Assembly: GCA_051453625.1 (NCBI GenBank)
Contig: JBOZIK010000001.1
Span: 144,495,722-144,559,721, forward strand
Direction of reading: 5' to 3'
Length of the DNA stretch: 64,000 nucleotides
From: Welwitschia mirabilis
Taxonomy: Eukaryota > Gnetophyta > Gnetopsida > Welwitschiales
How positions within the stretch are numbered: position 1 is the first letter of the stretch; each line of letters starts with the position of its first letter. This document shows, one piece after another, positions 12,060-24,200 of this stretch. The notes under the pieces were generated by a model. The model searched no databases. It saw only the letters and a list, made by a program, of their open reading frames with translations, and was not told the DNA's origin. Position numbers and translations under genes: made by a program.

Positions 12060-12717
12060 GCATAGAAATTAAATGGGTTCCTTTCAGAAATAGAATTTTT
12101 TCCTTTTGGCATCTAAGTAGTAATTCCATAAAATTTGTAATACTATTCTCAAGTATTTCTCATGCTCTACATAATTCCTGAAATAAATGAGGATAGCATT
12201 AAAAAATACTATTACAAAGAAATTAAGATGTATTAAAAAGATGTAATTCATAAGACTCATAAATATTACAAGATCATTTATTAAATAAAAAAATCATAAC
12301 AGTGAACTCATAATGTCCATAATGGGTTCTACATGGTATTTTATGAATATTTTCTTCCCTAATTCAAACTTGATGACATCCAGATCTTAGATTTACTTTT
12401 GAGAATACCTTAACTTTCTTGAATTAATAAAAACGATCATCTATTCTTGGTAGTAAACACTTATTCTTAATGATAACCTTATTTAGATATCTATAATTAA
12501 TGCATAATTTTAGTATTCCATTCTTCTTCTTTACAAATAATACATGTGCTTCCCATGGTGATACACTAGGATAAATGAAGCCTTTTTGTAAAACTCCTTT
12601 AAGATGAGTTTTTAATTTTATCATTTTAATAGGAAACATTCTATATGATGGCTTGGAAATTGGTTGTATTCTTGGGATCAATTCCATGAAAAACTCAACT
12701 TCCCAAAGTGGTGGCAT
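12060..12717 (-). pseudogene. Chromovirus reverse transcriptase remnant
   Basis: The open stretch at 12424-12717 covers fingers and palm. It reads [46 protein letters not shown], then [20 protein letters not shown] and RIDD. Only scattered substitutions separate it from an intact chromoviral RT. Downstream, the active-site loop region (about 12,060-12,420) is shattered, and I cannot find a clean YVDD/FIDD motif. The enzyme would be inactive. Confidence 0.9.
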
Positions 12718-12728
12718 TCTTGGTAACT

Positions 12729-13000
12729 CTATTGTAAATACATAAATATATTCTTGGCTATTAGTATATTCTTTACTAAGGTTTCTCCTTCCTTTAACCT
12801 ACTTGATTTTAGGTATAGAATATAAACTGATGATACCCTCTTTATTTCTCTTTTTATATGCTTCACATTAATTAAATTCTCTAGTGCTAATCTGTAATAA
12901 TCTTGAAATATTAGTCTTTGACCATGATTCATCATTTCTACTTGATGCTTTTCATAATTTATAACTAATTTATTTTGCATTAATCAATTCACACCCAAAA
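12729..13000 (-). pseudogene. Protease-RT linker remnant of the chromovirus
   Basis: The open segment at 12729-12980 on the minus strand includes VINYEKHQVEM, the region after the protease where chromoviruses read DW..HHAVIDCEKKEV, and runs into the RT just downstream. The protease active-site motif should lie near 13,100-13,250 but is not recognisable. Confidence 0.6.
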
Positions 13001-13668
13001 TAATATTGTATTTTATTAAATTAATAACAATTAATTATATTTAAAAATCTTCTTCACTTATAGATAAAGTATAGTTTTGAACTTGCTAATAATTTTGAAC
13101 ATTGACTCATTTGCTAACTCTATGCATCCCTCAATTAAAGTACAACAAAATTTTTCTCATACAGCAGTTTTAGAAGATATAAAGAAATGTATTGATCCAT
13201 AATAAAATAAAATAATTACTTATTTATTATTAAGTAAATCCTTACCTTTTATGATAAAGCTTTGAAATTACCTATTGATTAAGAAACACTTTTTGATCCT
13301 TGAGGTTTTTCTAGTTGTTGTCTAGAAAGGTTTTTATTATGTAGAGAAAATTCTTTTAGGTTATTATTTTCTTTATAATGGTAGAAGTGATATTCATTAT
13401 ACTGTATTAAGTACTAATACTAACTAGGAATTTACTGAAAGTTGGAACTTTGAGGTTGATTACTTACATAGATTTGACTAGGAACATTTCAGTTTATTTT
13501 AAATGGGCTCTACTTTATTTGATTAAAATTCTTATTTCTACCATTACTACTACAGATATTATTTTTGCTAAAGTCCCAATTCTTATTTTGATAAGATATT
13601 TGTAATTAATTTCCCTTAAGGATATGCCTTTGTGGAGAAATTTATTTATTAATTTCTTATTGTTTGTA

Positions 13669-14160
13669 CTAGTTTTGTTCTATTGTCTTTTCCTTTTCGA
13701 GAGACTCTACTAGACTCTTAGGTTGAAAGATGGATATTTTGACAACAACAAAATGGAGAAGACTATCAAAAAAGAGATTTGCTTTAGCTTCTTCATCTAG
13801 ATGCACATGTGATAAATATCTTAACAATTCTATAAATTTGCACTCATGTAATGCTATAGTCACATTATGGGCTTGTCTTAGATTATACAATTTTATAACT
13901 TTTTGATGAATATAAGAACTTAATAATGTACATCTTAAAGATGTGCTTAAATTTATTCTATGAAACTTGTAGATCTCATAACTTGGTCATTTCCATTTTT
14001 TACCATAGATTAGCTTCTCCTTGTAACATATAAATAGCTAAGGAATTCCTTTCATGTTCATCACATTGTGAGGTACCTATAACATTTTTAAGATTACTCA
14101 AACATGCTTCTACTTTTAAAGGATCTAAACCTCATACAAACTTTAGTGGATTTATCTTAA
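13669..14160 (-). pseudogene. Chromovirus gag remnant
   Basis: The minus-strand segment at 13669-13890 reads LRQAHNVTIALHECKFIELL, then RYLSHVHLDEEAKANLFFDS. This matches the gag core of chromoviruses (LRQG..V.EYE.KF.ELSR with a following DE motif). Further upstream (13,900-14,160) short gag-like words persist between stops. No CCHC knuckle is clear. Confidence 0.75.
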
Positions 14161-17100
14161 TAAACATTTAAATTAAATTGCCATATCCACTTCTTAAGTT
14201 AATTGATATCATTATTTACTTGTGGGTTTTGACCTTGATTTATTATTTGTAATAGGAACTACATGAAGGTATTTATCAATGCTTCTAGATTAAGGTTAAA
14301 TAAGGGATGATTTTCATCATTATATTACTGACTCTCTTGTAAATTCTATTAATGTTGAGTACCTAGAGCAACTGGCCTGGCCTCAAGGTTTAACTAATAA
14401 GGATGAAGTATTTGAAAGAAGGGGAAATTTTCATGAGATTATATTTGGAAATAAGATAGACATTATTAAACTTAAACTTGGAAATATTTTTATAATCTTA
14501 TGAAGGACATGATTATTATTATGATATGATAAGTACTTATTTATATCCTAAATTACATAATTAAGTTTATCTCCTTTATTTTCAATAGATAAGATTTATA
14601 AATTATGAATATGGGTTTTCACTTTAAAGTTATATCACCATATAATTTAGNNNNNNNNNNNNNNNNNNNNNNNNNNNNNNNNNNNNNNNNNNNNNNNNNN
14701 NNNNNNNNNTTTATGTATTTATATTTTATTTTAAAAGGTTGAGCTCTTTAAGAAATCATATAAGATTATTCTACTAAATTCTTAAGATAATTGAAATTCT
14801 TCTAAGTGATTATTATCTATAACTATAAGGTAATAGAGTTTTTAATGACCTGAATTCATCATCCTCTATAGTTTGTCTAAAGATTTAGAATTATTATAAA
14901 TATGATTAGCATAATGATCATCTAGGGTTGGGGTTATAGTTAACATTATGAATATNNNNNNNNNNNNNNNNNNNNNNNNNNNNNNNNNNNNNNNNNNNNN
15001 NNNNNNNNNNNNNNNNNNNNNNNNNNNNNNNNNNNNNNNNNNNNNNNNNNNNNNNNNNNNNNNNNNNNNNNNNNNNNNNNNNNNNNNNNNNNNNNNNNNN
15101 NNNNNNNNNNNNNNNNNNNNNNNNNNNNNNNNNNNNNNNNNNNNNNNNNNNNNNNNNNNNNNNNNNNNNNNNNNNNNNNNNNNNNNNNNNNNNNNNNNNN
15201 NNNNNNNNNNNNNNNNNNNNNNNNNNNNNNNNNNNNNNNNNNNNNNNNNNNNNNNNNNNNNNNNNNNNNNNNNNNNNNNNNNNNNNNNNNNNNNNNNNNN
15301 NNNNNNNNNNNNNNNNNNNNNNNNNNNNNNNNNNNNNNNNNNNNNNNNNNNNNNNNNNNNNNNNNNNNNNNNNNNNNNNNNNNNNNNNNNNNNNNNNNNN
15401 NNNNNNNNNNNNNNNNNNNNNNNNNNNNNNNNNNNNNNNNNNNNNNNNNNNNNNNNNNNNNNNNNNNNNNNNNNNNNNNNNNNNNNNNNNNNNNNNNNNN
15501 NNNNNNNNNNNNNNNNNNNNNNNNNNNNNNNNNNNNNNNNNNNNNNNNNNNNNNNNNNNNNNNNNNNNNNNNNNNNNNNNNNNNNNNNNNNNNNNNNNNN
15601 NNNNNNNNNNNNNNNNNNNNNNNNNNNNNNNNNNNNNNNNNNNNNNNNNNNNNNNNNNNNNNNNNNNNNNNNNNNNNNNNNNNNNNNNNNNNNNNNNNNN
15701 NNNNNNNNNNNNNNNNNNNNNNNNNNNNNNNNNNNNNNNNNNNNNNNNNNNNNNNNNNNNNNNNNNNNNNNNNNNNNNNNNNNNNNNNNNNNNNNNNNNN
15801 NNNNNNNNNNNNNNNNNNNNNNNNNNNNNNNNNNNNNNNNNNNNNNNNNNNNNNNNNNNNNNNNNNNNNNNNNNNNNNNNNNNNNNNNNNNNNNNNNNNN
15901 NNNNNNNNNNNNNNNNNNNNAGAAAAAAGGTTATTAAAAATGTAAATGGATTTATATTCTTACAAATTTATAAGCACTTAATAGTAACCTAGAGCTTTGA
16001 TAATAATTTGTGATATCCTTTTTTCTCTTACTATAATTAAGCACTATTTTTTTGTTTTTGTTACTTCCTTCTTTCATATTTTTATCTAATAAATACAGTG
16101 GAATCTAGAATTAAATTTTACTTAATCCTATATTACCATTTCTATATTCCAAGAAAACAAATGATACTAATATTATGTATTTATGCATAATTAATTTGTA
16201 GATTATTTTGGTTTACAAATAATAACAATGTCATAAGTTTGTATCCTCTATTTCTTCTTAGTATTTCATTACATAAAAGATATCTTATAAATAGGTAAAG
16301 AGATTAAATTGTTATTAATACAAATAAATAAGTCTTAAAAATAAACCTAACTAATACAATAAGACATTGCAACTCTAATTAATGGAATTTCAACTCAATA
16401 TCTAGACATCCTTTGGATATGAGTTGGTTCTATTTCAGATTCTAAACTATATAAACATGGTTGGAATCAACTTCATAGGATTTCACTTCATCTTATTATA
16501 CCCTCAATATAGGTGACAAGAGGTACATGAGTTGGATGCATGCTTACAAATGATCCCTCCTTTCTTAAAGCATCTCTGGATGGTGCAACATGATTCATCA
16601 ATGGTGTAATACAATTTACCAATGTTAAAGGCTCAAGATATTAAGTTAGATAAAGTTCATACATAGGTAAGGTAGTAGAGTGATGATCAAATCCACTTTT
16701 AAAGGGGTATTATTAAAAGAACAAAGAAAAATTATAATGCAACCCACTTTGGTGATGAAATCCAAATGTGGAGATGAACATTATTAGAATTATTTTGATT
16801 TAATCTTATTTGATGAATACATCACACAAATGTATGCATATATTTCTAACTAATGTGAATATTTAATAGATTATTTACCTAGTTATAATCATGTATTCAT
16901 CATTAGGCTCATTTTATCAAAATAATCATAAAAATAAAACAAGCATATAAGAACATCTTTATATTCAAAATTACATTATGAAAATCTTGATAAAGAAATA
17001 TTCTTTTATTTTTTTATTTTAATAAAAATACTTAAAACTATCAAATCACATCTTGATAGTATACTTAAAAAAACTAAAACATCTCTAGAGCTATGCCAAT

Positions 17101-18122
17101 TCTAGAAACGTTCTTTCATGCTTATATGAGAATCTCCATGGATTGATGCAAAGAAGGTAAACAAAAAAAAAAAAAAAAATGATATAGCTCAAGCATGATT
17201 GTTAAGATATAAATCTCTATCAAATTTTCATATAGCTATATTATAAGATAGTAAGAAAAAGTAATAAATTAGATACTACTTACATTACTTAAACTACTAA
17301 GGAAAAAACTCTTAAAAGTATGCACATCCAAGTTAAGATAAAGAAAAAGGGTAAAAGAGGTATTTCTAAAATAAATACTATTTATAAGTAATTTAACTTA
17401 AAATTACTGATAAAAACATACTTTATTTCCTTAATTTTCTTACAAAATTTTGTGTAATGATTTTTTAATAATTTTATACATTAATTATAACATTTTTGAG
17501 GTCTAAGAAAACATTATAATTAAAAATTAATAATTAATTACTTATGAAACAAAAAAATAAGTTATAGTAGTTTTTCAAAAAGTAGACACATAATAGGATT
17601 CTAAAAATGTAATTTAAACTATGTTATAATTCTAAAAATATTATTTCTATGGTTATCATTTAAGATTAAAAACTATCAAATTTTCTAAAAGTATAGTCTT
17701 AATAAACTAACATGACTATAACTTTTAAAATACTTTGAGTTTTTAAGTTATTTAGGATGTTTTGAAAATCTTATTTAATATATTACAAACCAGGATTTTT
17801 AAGATTGCAGATATCTTAATAAATAGTTATAGAAATGTAAATTACGTGTTTACTATTTTTTGCATTTATTTTCTAATGTATTTTAGCAAATAAATTTTTT
17901 AAAAATAATTACCCATTTGAATGATTACTATTTCTACATTTTCACATTCATAACATAATCCTAGACTTACAAAACTAATTTTACTAATTTAAACCTACTA
18001 ACTAGCCAGATATGGCATTTTTTTCATATGCATCTATTCTAGAAAAATTTAATTTTTGCCATAACAAAAATATGATAAAGCTTCTACAACTAGTTAAGTG
18101 ATAACTTATATTGGTAAAATAA
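14160..18122. other. Non-coding interior of the chromovirus, with two large gaps
   Basis: Between gag and the 5' LTR there are about 3.9 kb, including 59 N and 965 N. I see no reliable protein match on either strand. An A18 run lies at about 17162-17179. A primer-binding site next to the LTR at 18122 is not recognisable; the expected TGGTATCA is absent. This leader is longer than usual for a chromovirus and may hide a nested insertion in the unsequenced part. Confidence 0.45.
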
Positions 18123-19797
18123 TGGATATCCTAACTAATTACTTATATAATATCTTAACTTAGTTACTAATTCAAATCACTATAGAAAGAAAAATCAAAT
18201 AAATTTAAAAATAACCATTTACTATGAGCCTTGGGATTTCCATGAAAGAATACTAGCCTAAAGAGAATTTTAAGGGTCAGACATTGCCCTTAATAAGATG
18301 GTCCTAATGCATAATAGACAAAAAATTATAATATTAAGAAAACTTGAATACCAAAATTTATTCTTCTTTTTCTTCTTCTTGGGTTTTTTTTTAAAATTAA
18401 ATAGTAAACTTCTTGATTACTTAGCCATAATCCTCCATTAGTAACATTCATCACCAAGCACAAGAGACCCCTCATGTCTCACTAACATCTTAGTGAGAGC
18501 TAATGGGAGGTAATAATATTTTACAAGAAAATTGTATTAAAGTCATAAATAATTCACTAATGCAATATCACATCATTCCACTAGAATTTTAGAAAGAGAT
18601 CATATAGAAAATAATAGTAAAGGGCTTACCTCAAAAGATTATTAAGTCCTTGATAGTTGAAGATTGATGAAGATCTAAGCTCAAGAGTTCCTTAGCTTCA
18701 AGATTCTAAGCTTCAACATTCACAAGTAAGAGAATGAAATAAAGAGAGATAGAGAAAATAATAAGATGCACTTATATGAAAAAAAGCAAAGTATCTCCTT
18801 TTATAAGAGAGAAAAGGATCTCTATATATAGATAAACAAANNNNNNNNNNNNNNNNNNNNNNNNNNNNNNNNNNNNNNNNNNNNNNNNNNNNNNNNNNNN
18901 NNNNNNNNNNNNNNNNNNNNNNNNNNNNNNNNNNNNNNNNTTTTATAAGAGAGAAAAGGATCTCTATATATAGATAAACAAAGGTACATAGCTTAAGATC
19001 ATAATATCATAAGATCAAATGATTTAGGATTGATAAGTGGGATGAGTAATAAGTGACATTAGAGTACAAAAAGACATCATATATATGACTTATGCACCTA
19101 GCTAGGATTAGTAATCTTCTTGATTTAATTAATAAGGTTAATTACATGCATCATTTCCTCATGCTAGATCTTTTTAATCCTTCATAGGCTCATTAGTAAG
19201 TTTAATACATCTAAGAAATGCATCAAAAAAATAAATGTATAAATCTCCAATTTGTTATGTGGCATAATGAAACTCTTCAATTCTAATGAATAAAACAATG
19301 GGTATGCTATAAACCAAGTTCCCTTACACATCTCAAGAATATAAAAGTCATTGTAAAATAATTTATCATTCTTGGTTTTAAGTAATATTTCATGTACTTG
19401 TTTATATCAAAATGCATAAAATCTATCAATCATATAACACAAGGTAGAAAATGCTTATTCATAATATAGTATAGCTATCATATTTACTAAGAATTTGAAT
19501 GAGTAAATAAGATGTAAAATATATTATTATGTCCTCTTGAAGTTTTTAATTTATGTGATTTTAATTTTTTACATGATGGGGTTGTCTAATTTTAAATGTT
19601 TGAATAGATTTTCTCATAAAAACCTTTTAACATAATTTTATCGTTTACATAGTAATTTATAAAAATTACAAACTAAGGTTAATTTAAAATGACATCTTAT
19701 TTTAATAAGAAACTTAAATAAAGATATTTAATGATAAATGCTTAATATTCCTAATACTCAAGTAAACATATTTACAAAATATTGGATATGATAGGCA
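18123..19797 (-). repeat. 5' LTR of the chromovirus
   Basis: This is the partner of 8233-9755. It begins TGGATATCC and ends GGCA, so on the element strand it starts TG and ends CA. It includes an exactly 100-N gap (18841-18940) flanked by an identical 42 bp sequence (18799-18840 and 18941-18982), which is an assembly artefact. Without gap and duplicate it is about 1533 bp. A TATATATA at 18965-18972 matches the TATA candidate of the other LTR. The five bases outside the two LTRs do not match, so no target duplication is claimed. Confidence 0.83.
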
Positions 19798-21200
19798 ATA
19801 ATTCTCCATAGTCATGCACAGTCTTGTATTATTTTCTTGAATTATTGTTTCATCATAATCAAGGCCTCTAACATCATTCATTTTGTAATTTTGATGGAGT
19901 AGTATTATACAAACATTTCCAGTTAATGTTTTAGACTTGTAAGTACAATCGATAGGTATGTTATGGTACCATTCAAGTTGTTGTAATTTCAAGGATCAAC
20001 TGAACAAATGATACGGTATGTTTCATTTCATATTGTACATGTGACATGCATGTTTATAGTTTTTAACATGCATAACAAGATTTTCAAAACCTATAACTTT
20101 TCAAAATTAGGCATTTCACTGGGTAAAATGATTTTATGATGAATAAAAGGATGCATAGGAGTGTCATAAGAATCTGTGTTGAGATAATTTTTCTTGATTT
20201 AAAGGATTTGCTTTATGTCATTGATTACTTTCCAAAGGTTGGTAAAATCCAGTTGAACTACATTCCTACTAACAATTTGTTTCATTTTTACCAGCACTTC
20301 CTAATCAAACAAATGTTTAAATAGCTATCATCATCATCGTCATTCTTCTTTGAAGTTTATGATTCAAGTTTTCCTAAGATCATTGATTTCTTATATTCAT
20401 TCCATTTATTTATGAATTCATCATCTTTGTTATTTTTATCAAAGAAAGTATCATGTTTTTCTATATCTTCATCTATAAACCCTAGCTTTCTTATAGCTAT
20501 TAATCTCACTCTGGTAGTGGGATGTTCTAGATAGGTTTCCCAATAACTCTTATAATCAAGCATGAAACAAAGTTAATTTATGGTCAGAGTATAAGGATCT
20601 TTTTGGATAAGTAATTTATATTCATCTTCAAATATGTAAGCCTTTTTGCCTCATATTAAAACTAGCATAATGTCTATTTTGTTATGCAACAAGGTGGTAA
20701 ATAAGATAAAGAGGTAGATTAGAAATAAAAGGTCAAAAAACCAAATAGGAACCTACTTGAGATGTCCTCCTTATAATGCCAAAACTATTATGGAATTTTT
20801 CTTGTAATGTTATGTTTATGAATTTGGGTGATCGAATGTGTTTGAATTATATCTAAGTCCTCCTTCTAACATTAAAACTGTTTTGACCATTATGTTACAA
20901 GAAGACATTAATACATCCTAATCTATTATAACATATTTTCCCCATTAGAATAAAAGGTTCATATGGCTATTTTGATGAGATCAAGAGAGTTGGGTAGGAA
21001 TGATTGGCAAGTGTCGCAGGATGATTTGAATGGAGAACCAAGCAAGTGTAGATGGGATACTATTTTTTGTAATGTTAAATAAATTTTTAATTTTATTATA
21101 TAATTTTTGAATATGGCCCTCCTTCTAATACCAAATTATTAAGGAAATTATGTTGCACTTGCAAGTTAAATTAAATTATTTTCAAGTTGCATAAGCATTA
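19798..21200. other. Unassigned region with three primer-site-like motifs
   Basis: Two short minus-strand frames (about 19714-19992 and 20357-20563) match no family I know. On the minus strand the motif (T)GG(C/T)ATTA(T/G)AAGGAGG or a close variant occurs at 20766-20780, 20859-20873 and 21118-21133. It resembles the candidate primer site at 7318-7333. These may be ends of broken gypsy elements. Confidence 0.35.
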
Positions 21201-24200
21201 GAGTAAAGTTAATAGTGGTTTATGAAATAAAATTTTTAAACTAATTCACAAAATATAAAAAAATTAAATTTTAACTTTGAAAACAAAATGTTCCTTATTC
21301 ATTTTATAGGAAAATTAATATCATATGAAAAGACTAAGAGATAAATGAGGTTTTTTTTTTTAAAATAAAATTTTTGATAAAATGGAAAGTTTACATGGGC
21401 TATACATAGAATAAAATTAGTAATTAGGTGGACATGTACCAATGAAAATTATCATAAGATGTTTATCCTTCAAGGATTTATGGTAGGATGTAAAAACAAA
21501 AGCAAAATTTCAAATAATAGTATGAGAATGTCAATGAAATAGGAGTCAATTCTAGAATTTAAGTTCTTTTGACAAGTAGATCATGCATAGCTTTAGCACA
21601 TAAATGGAGAATCAAATTATAATTTTAAAGAAAACTTTCCTTATTTCATTCTCTATAATCTGATAAAGAGTTTTGTAAGCGAGCTAAGATTCTATATTAG
21701 CATATAAATCTCTTTCTCTGAAAAGAAGTTAATCATAATTTATTAAAAAAGGAATATTTAACAATAATCATCAAATAATTATTTAAAATATGAAAATTCT
21801 TTCATGTTTTTATTTTAAAATTCCATGAAACTTGGCATTATTCTTTTTAGAAAAACGTTTTTCTTGTGATTCTCATAACTGGGTTTAAATATTTGAATAT
21901 GACATATCTAGTTGTTAGAATGAAATGGATAGTTTTATTTTATATTTTAATGTTTTGGATTTTGGTCATGATGTAATTAAAATCTTGGAGAACAATGATA
22001 GAGATATGCTAATGTCTAAAATTATTTAATCATGGTAAATCAGCACAAAAATGTAAGGGAAAATTAATAATCAAAGAAAGTAGGCAAAGCTGAGTAATGG
22101 CTATCTCAGTGAAGTAATCTTAAATATTCTCAATAAATGCTTTACTCTAGATCTATAAAAAAACTTCTTCTACTACTATGTTTTGATATCATCTTTTGAA
22201 ATGCATTTCCCCTTTTTAAATGCTATGCTCTCAACCTTTTATGGCTCCTTCTAATGTCACTTATTTAATCGTGTGTTCTCCCTCAAATGAACTTCCTTAT
22301 ACTCTGATCTGTCTAGATTCTTCACTATGATCACCTCTACTTTCATATGGAGTTATTGCACTCTCCCAATTTAGCTAATCTTTTAGCTTGTTTGATGTAG
22401 GTTTTTAAAGTTTGTTTCTTTTTTCATAAGTTTTTCTCTGTGGAAGACACCCATTTCCTTGTGTCTTTAAAATGCAGTCATGCAACTTTTGGTTTTAGCT
22501 ACTCAACATATGCAATGATTAGCTATTGGAGATCATGAAGTTCAAAGTAGTCTCTTCTTCATGCTGATCTTTTTTATATATTCTAATCTTTAGATACAAA
22601 TTATTATTTATCTCCTGATAAATGTCTTCCTAGTATCATCTCATCTTCTAAGGATTTAATGTTTAATTTTAATCTCTTATGGTCTATTAACACACACTTT
22701 ATCTCGTATGTCAAATTGATATGTAGTAACTAAAACATTAAATCTTCTAGTAGAGACTTCCTATGAGTATAATGTATTGCACTAATCATTTTTATCAATG
22801 TAGAGAATATAAGTTAATGTTAGAAATCAGTTATAAATTCATTCTTCCAATTAATCATAAGAACATTTTGGACTGTTATTAGATGGTGTCATGGTTTCCT
22901 TCAAATTTCATGATCTCTTGACGCACCATGAGTATTGCATCACATTAGCCAAAGTTGTAGGTTTCAACACACTGACGCTAAGACTTATTCTAATGATTAA
23001 AAATATTAAATACTTTTTAAAGTCTATGCAAATACTTAAAATTGGACTCTTGAATAATGTCACAAAGGGTAAGAAGGTCCTTTACCTTGAGCTTCACACA
23101 TTGGTGAATATTACAACATAACATATAAATTATTGGCTTATAAAAAATTTCTTGAATGTAGATGAAATACTGATATAATTATATGCAATGTTTTCTTGAT
23201 CAGAAAATGAAAAATGATGGTTTAGCTCTATAATGAAGTAATTGTTTATTTCTTATTCCTAAGGTTCTAACTGCATGTAAAGGGTAGGCCTTCCCTCTAA
23301 AATAGTAATATGACAATAACCATTTGTATTTACTTGAGTGGGGTTTATTCAGTGAGTAATAAATAACTAAATTTCCATAGTGTTTGGAAAGGAATTTCCA
23401 GAATCAAAATAGTTATTCTTTGTTTCATATAAGGCATAGTCTAATATAAGTTCAAATAATATTATTATTTTCTTTAGCCATATTTACCCTAGCATAATCA
23501 ATTAGAGAATATAACATGGTGAAGATGAGGTAGGTACTACTTTAATCACCAATCTATTAGTAGCATTTTTAGATGATTAATGCCTCAAAAAAGAATAGGA
23601 GCCTTTAATTCTTCTTTACTGAATATGGATTTTAAGTCAATTACATCACTTCTCAAAATCAAAGTATGATTATATGATATATGGAATTGAAAAATGAATA
23701 AGACAAGTGAAGAACGTATGAGTAGTAGTTTCAAATATATTACATCATAATGACAAAAATGAAGATAGGGGTATAAAATATAAGAATGAAATCATGGTAA
23801 AATGAGAAAATAGATATATAAAAATGGGCATTGAAAGGAAATGATTGAGGTATGTAAAAGTATATTAGAAACATAAATACTTTAGTAGGGCTGGATTATT
23901 AATATGAAATGATAATAGATGTGATTGAGTATGGTGGTGAAAGCAAGGACAAGTAGATAAGGAATAATTCAAATTATGTGTCTCTACACACTTCTTATAG
24001 TAGTCCAATGTCCTATTATAATACCATGTTATCATACTTTCATAAACTCTCTAAATGTTTATATCATAAGCTATGTTACTTTTTATTAATTTCCTATAAT
24101 CTCCTCTTCCCTTTTTGCATTCCTTCATGGTTAGATGTTAAGTTTCTATCTCAAATACTACACCTACTTAAAGCTTAAGCTAGACATCACATATTAATTA

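Larger units (their letters stand above)
8233..19797 (-). mobile_element. Ty3/gypsy chromovirus with both LTRs
   Basis: Two direct repeats of about 1.5 kb (8233-9755 and 18123-19797) enclose minus-strand gag, protease region, RT, RNase H, integrase and a C-terminal chromodomain. A chromodomain at the end of integrase defines chromoviruses, and the integrase ending (VFHISMLKKYITDPSY) is of the Tekay/Del type. All domains are broken by stops. The repeats have diverged with many substitutions and small indels, which indicates an old insertion. The internal part between gag and the 5' LTR is unusually long (about 3.7 kb, including a 965-N gap), so something else may be nested there. Confidence 0.88.

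Noticed and set aside
14948-15937. A 329-codon open frame
   Set aside because: It consists almost entirely of N; there is no sequence behind it.
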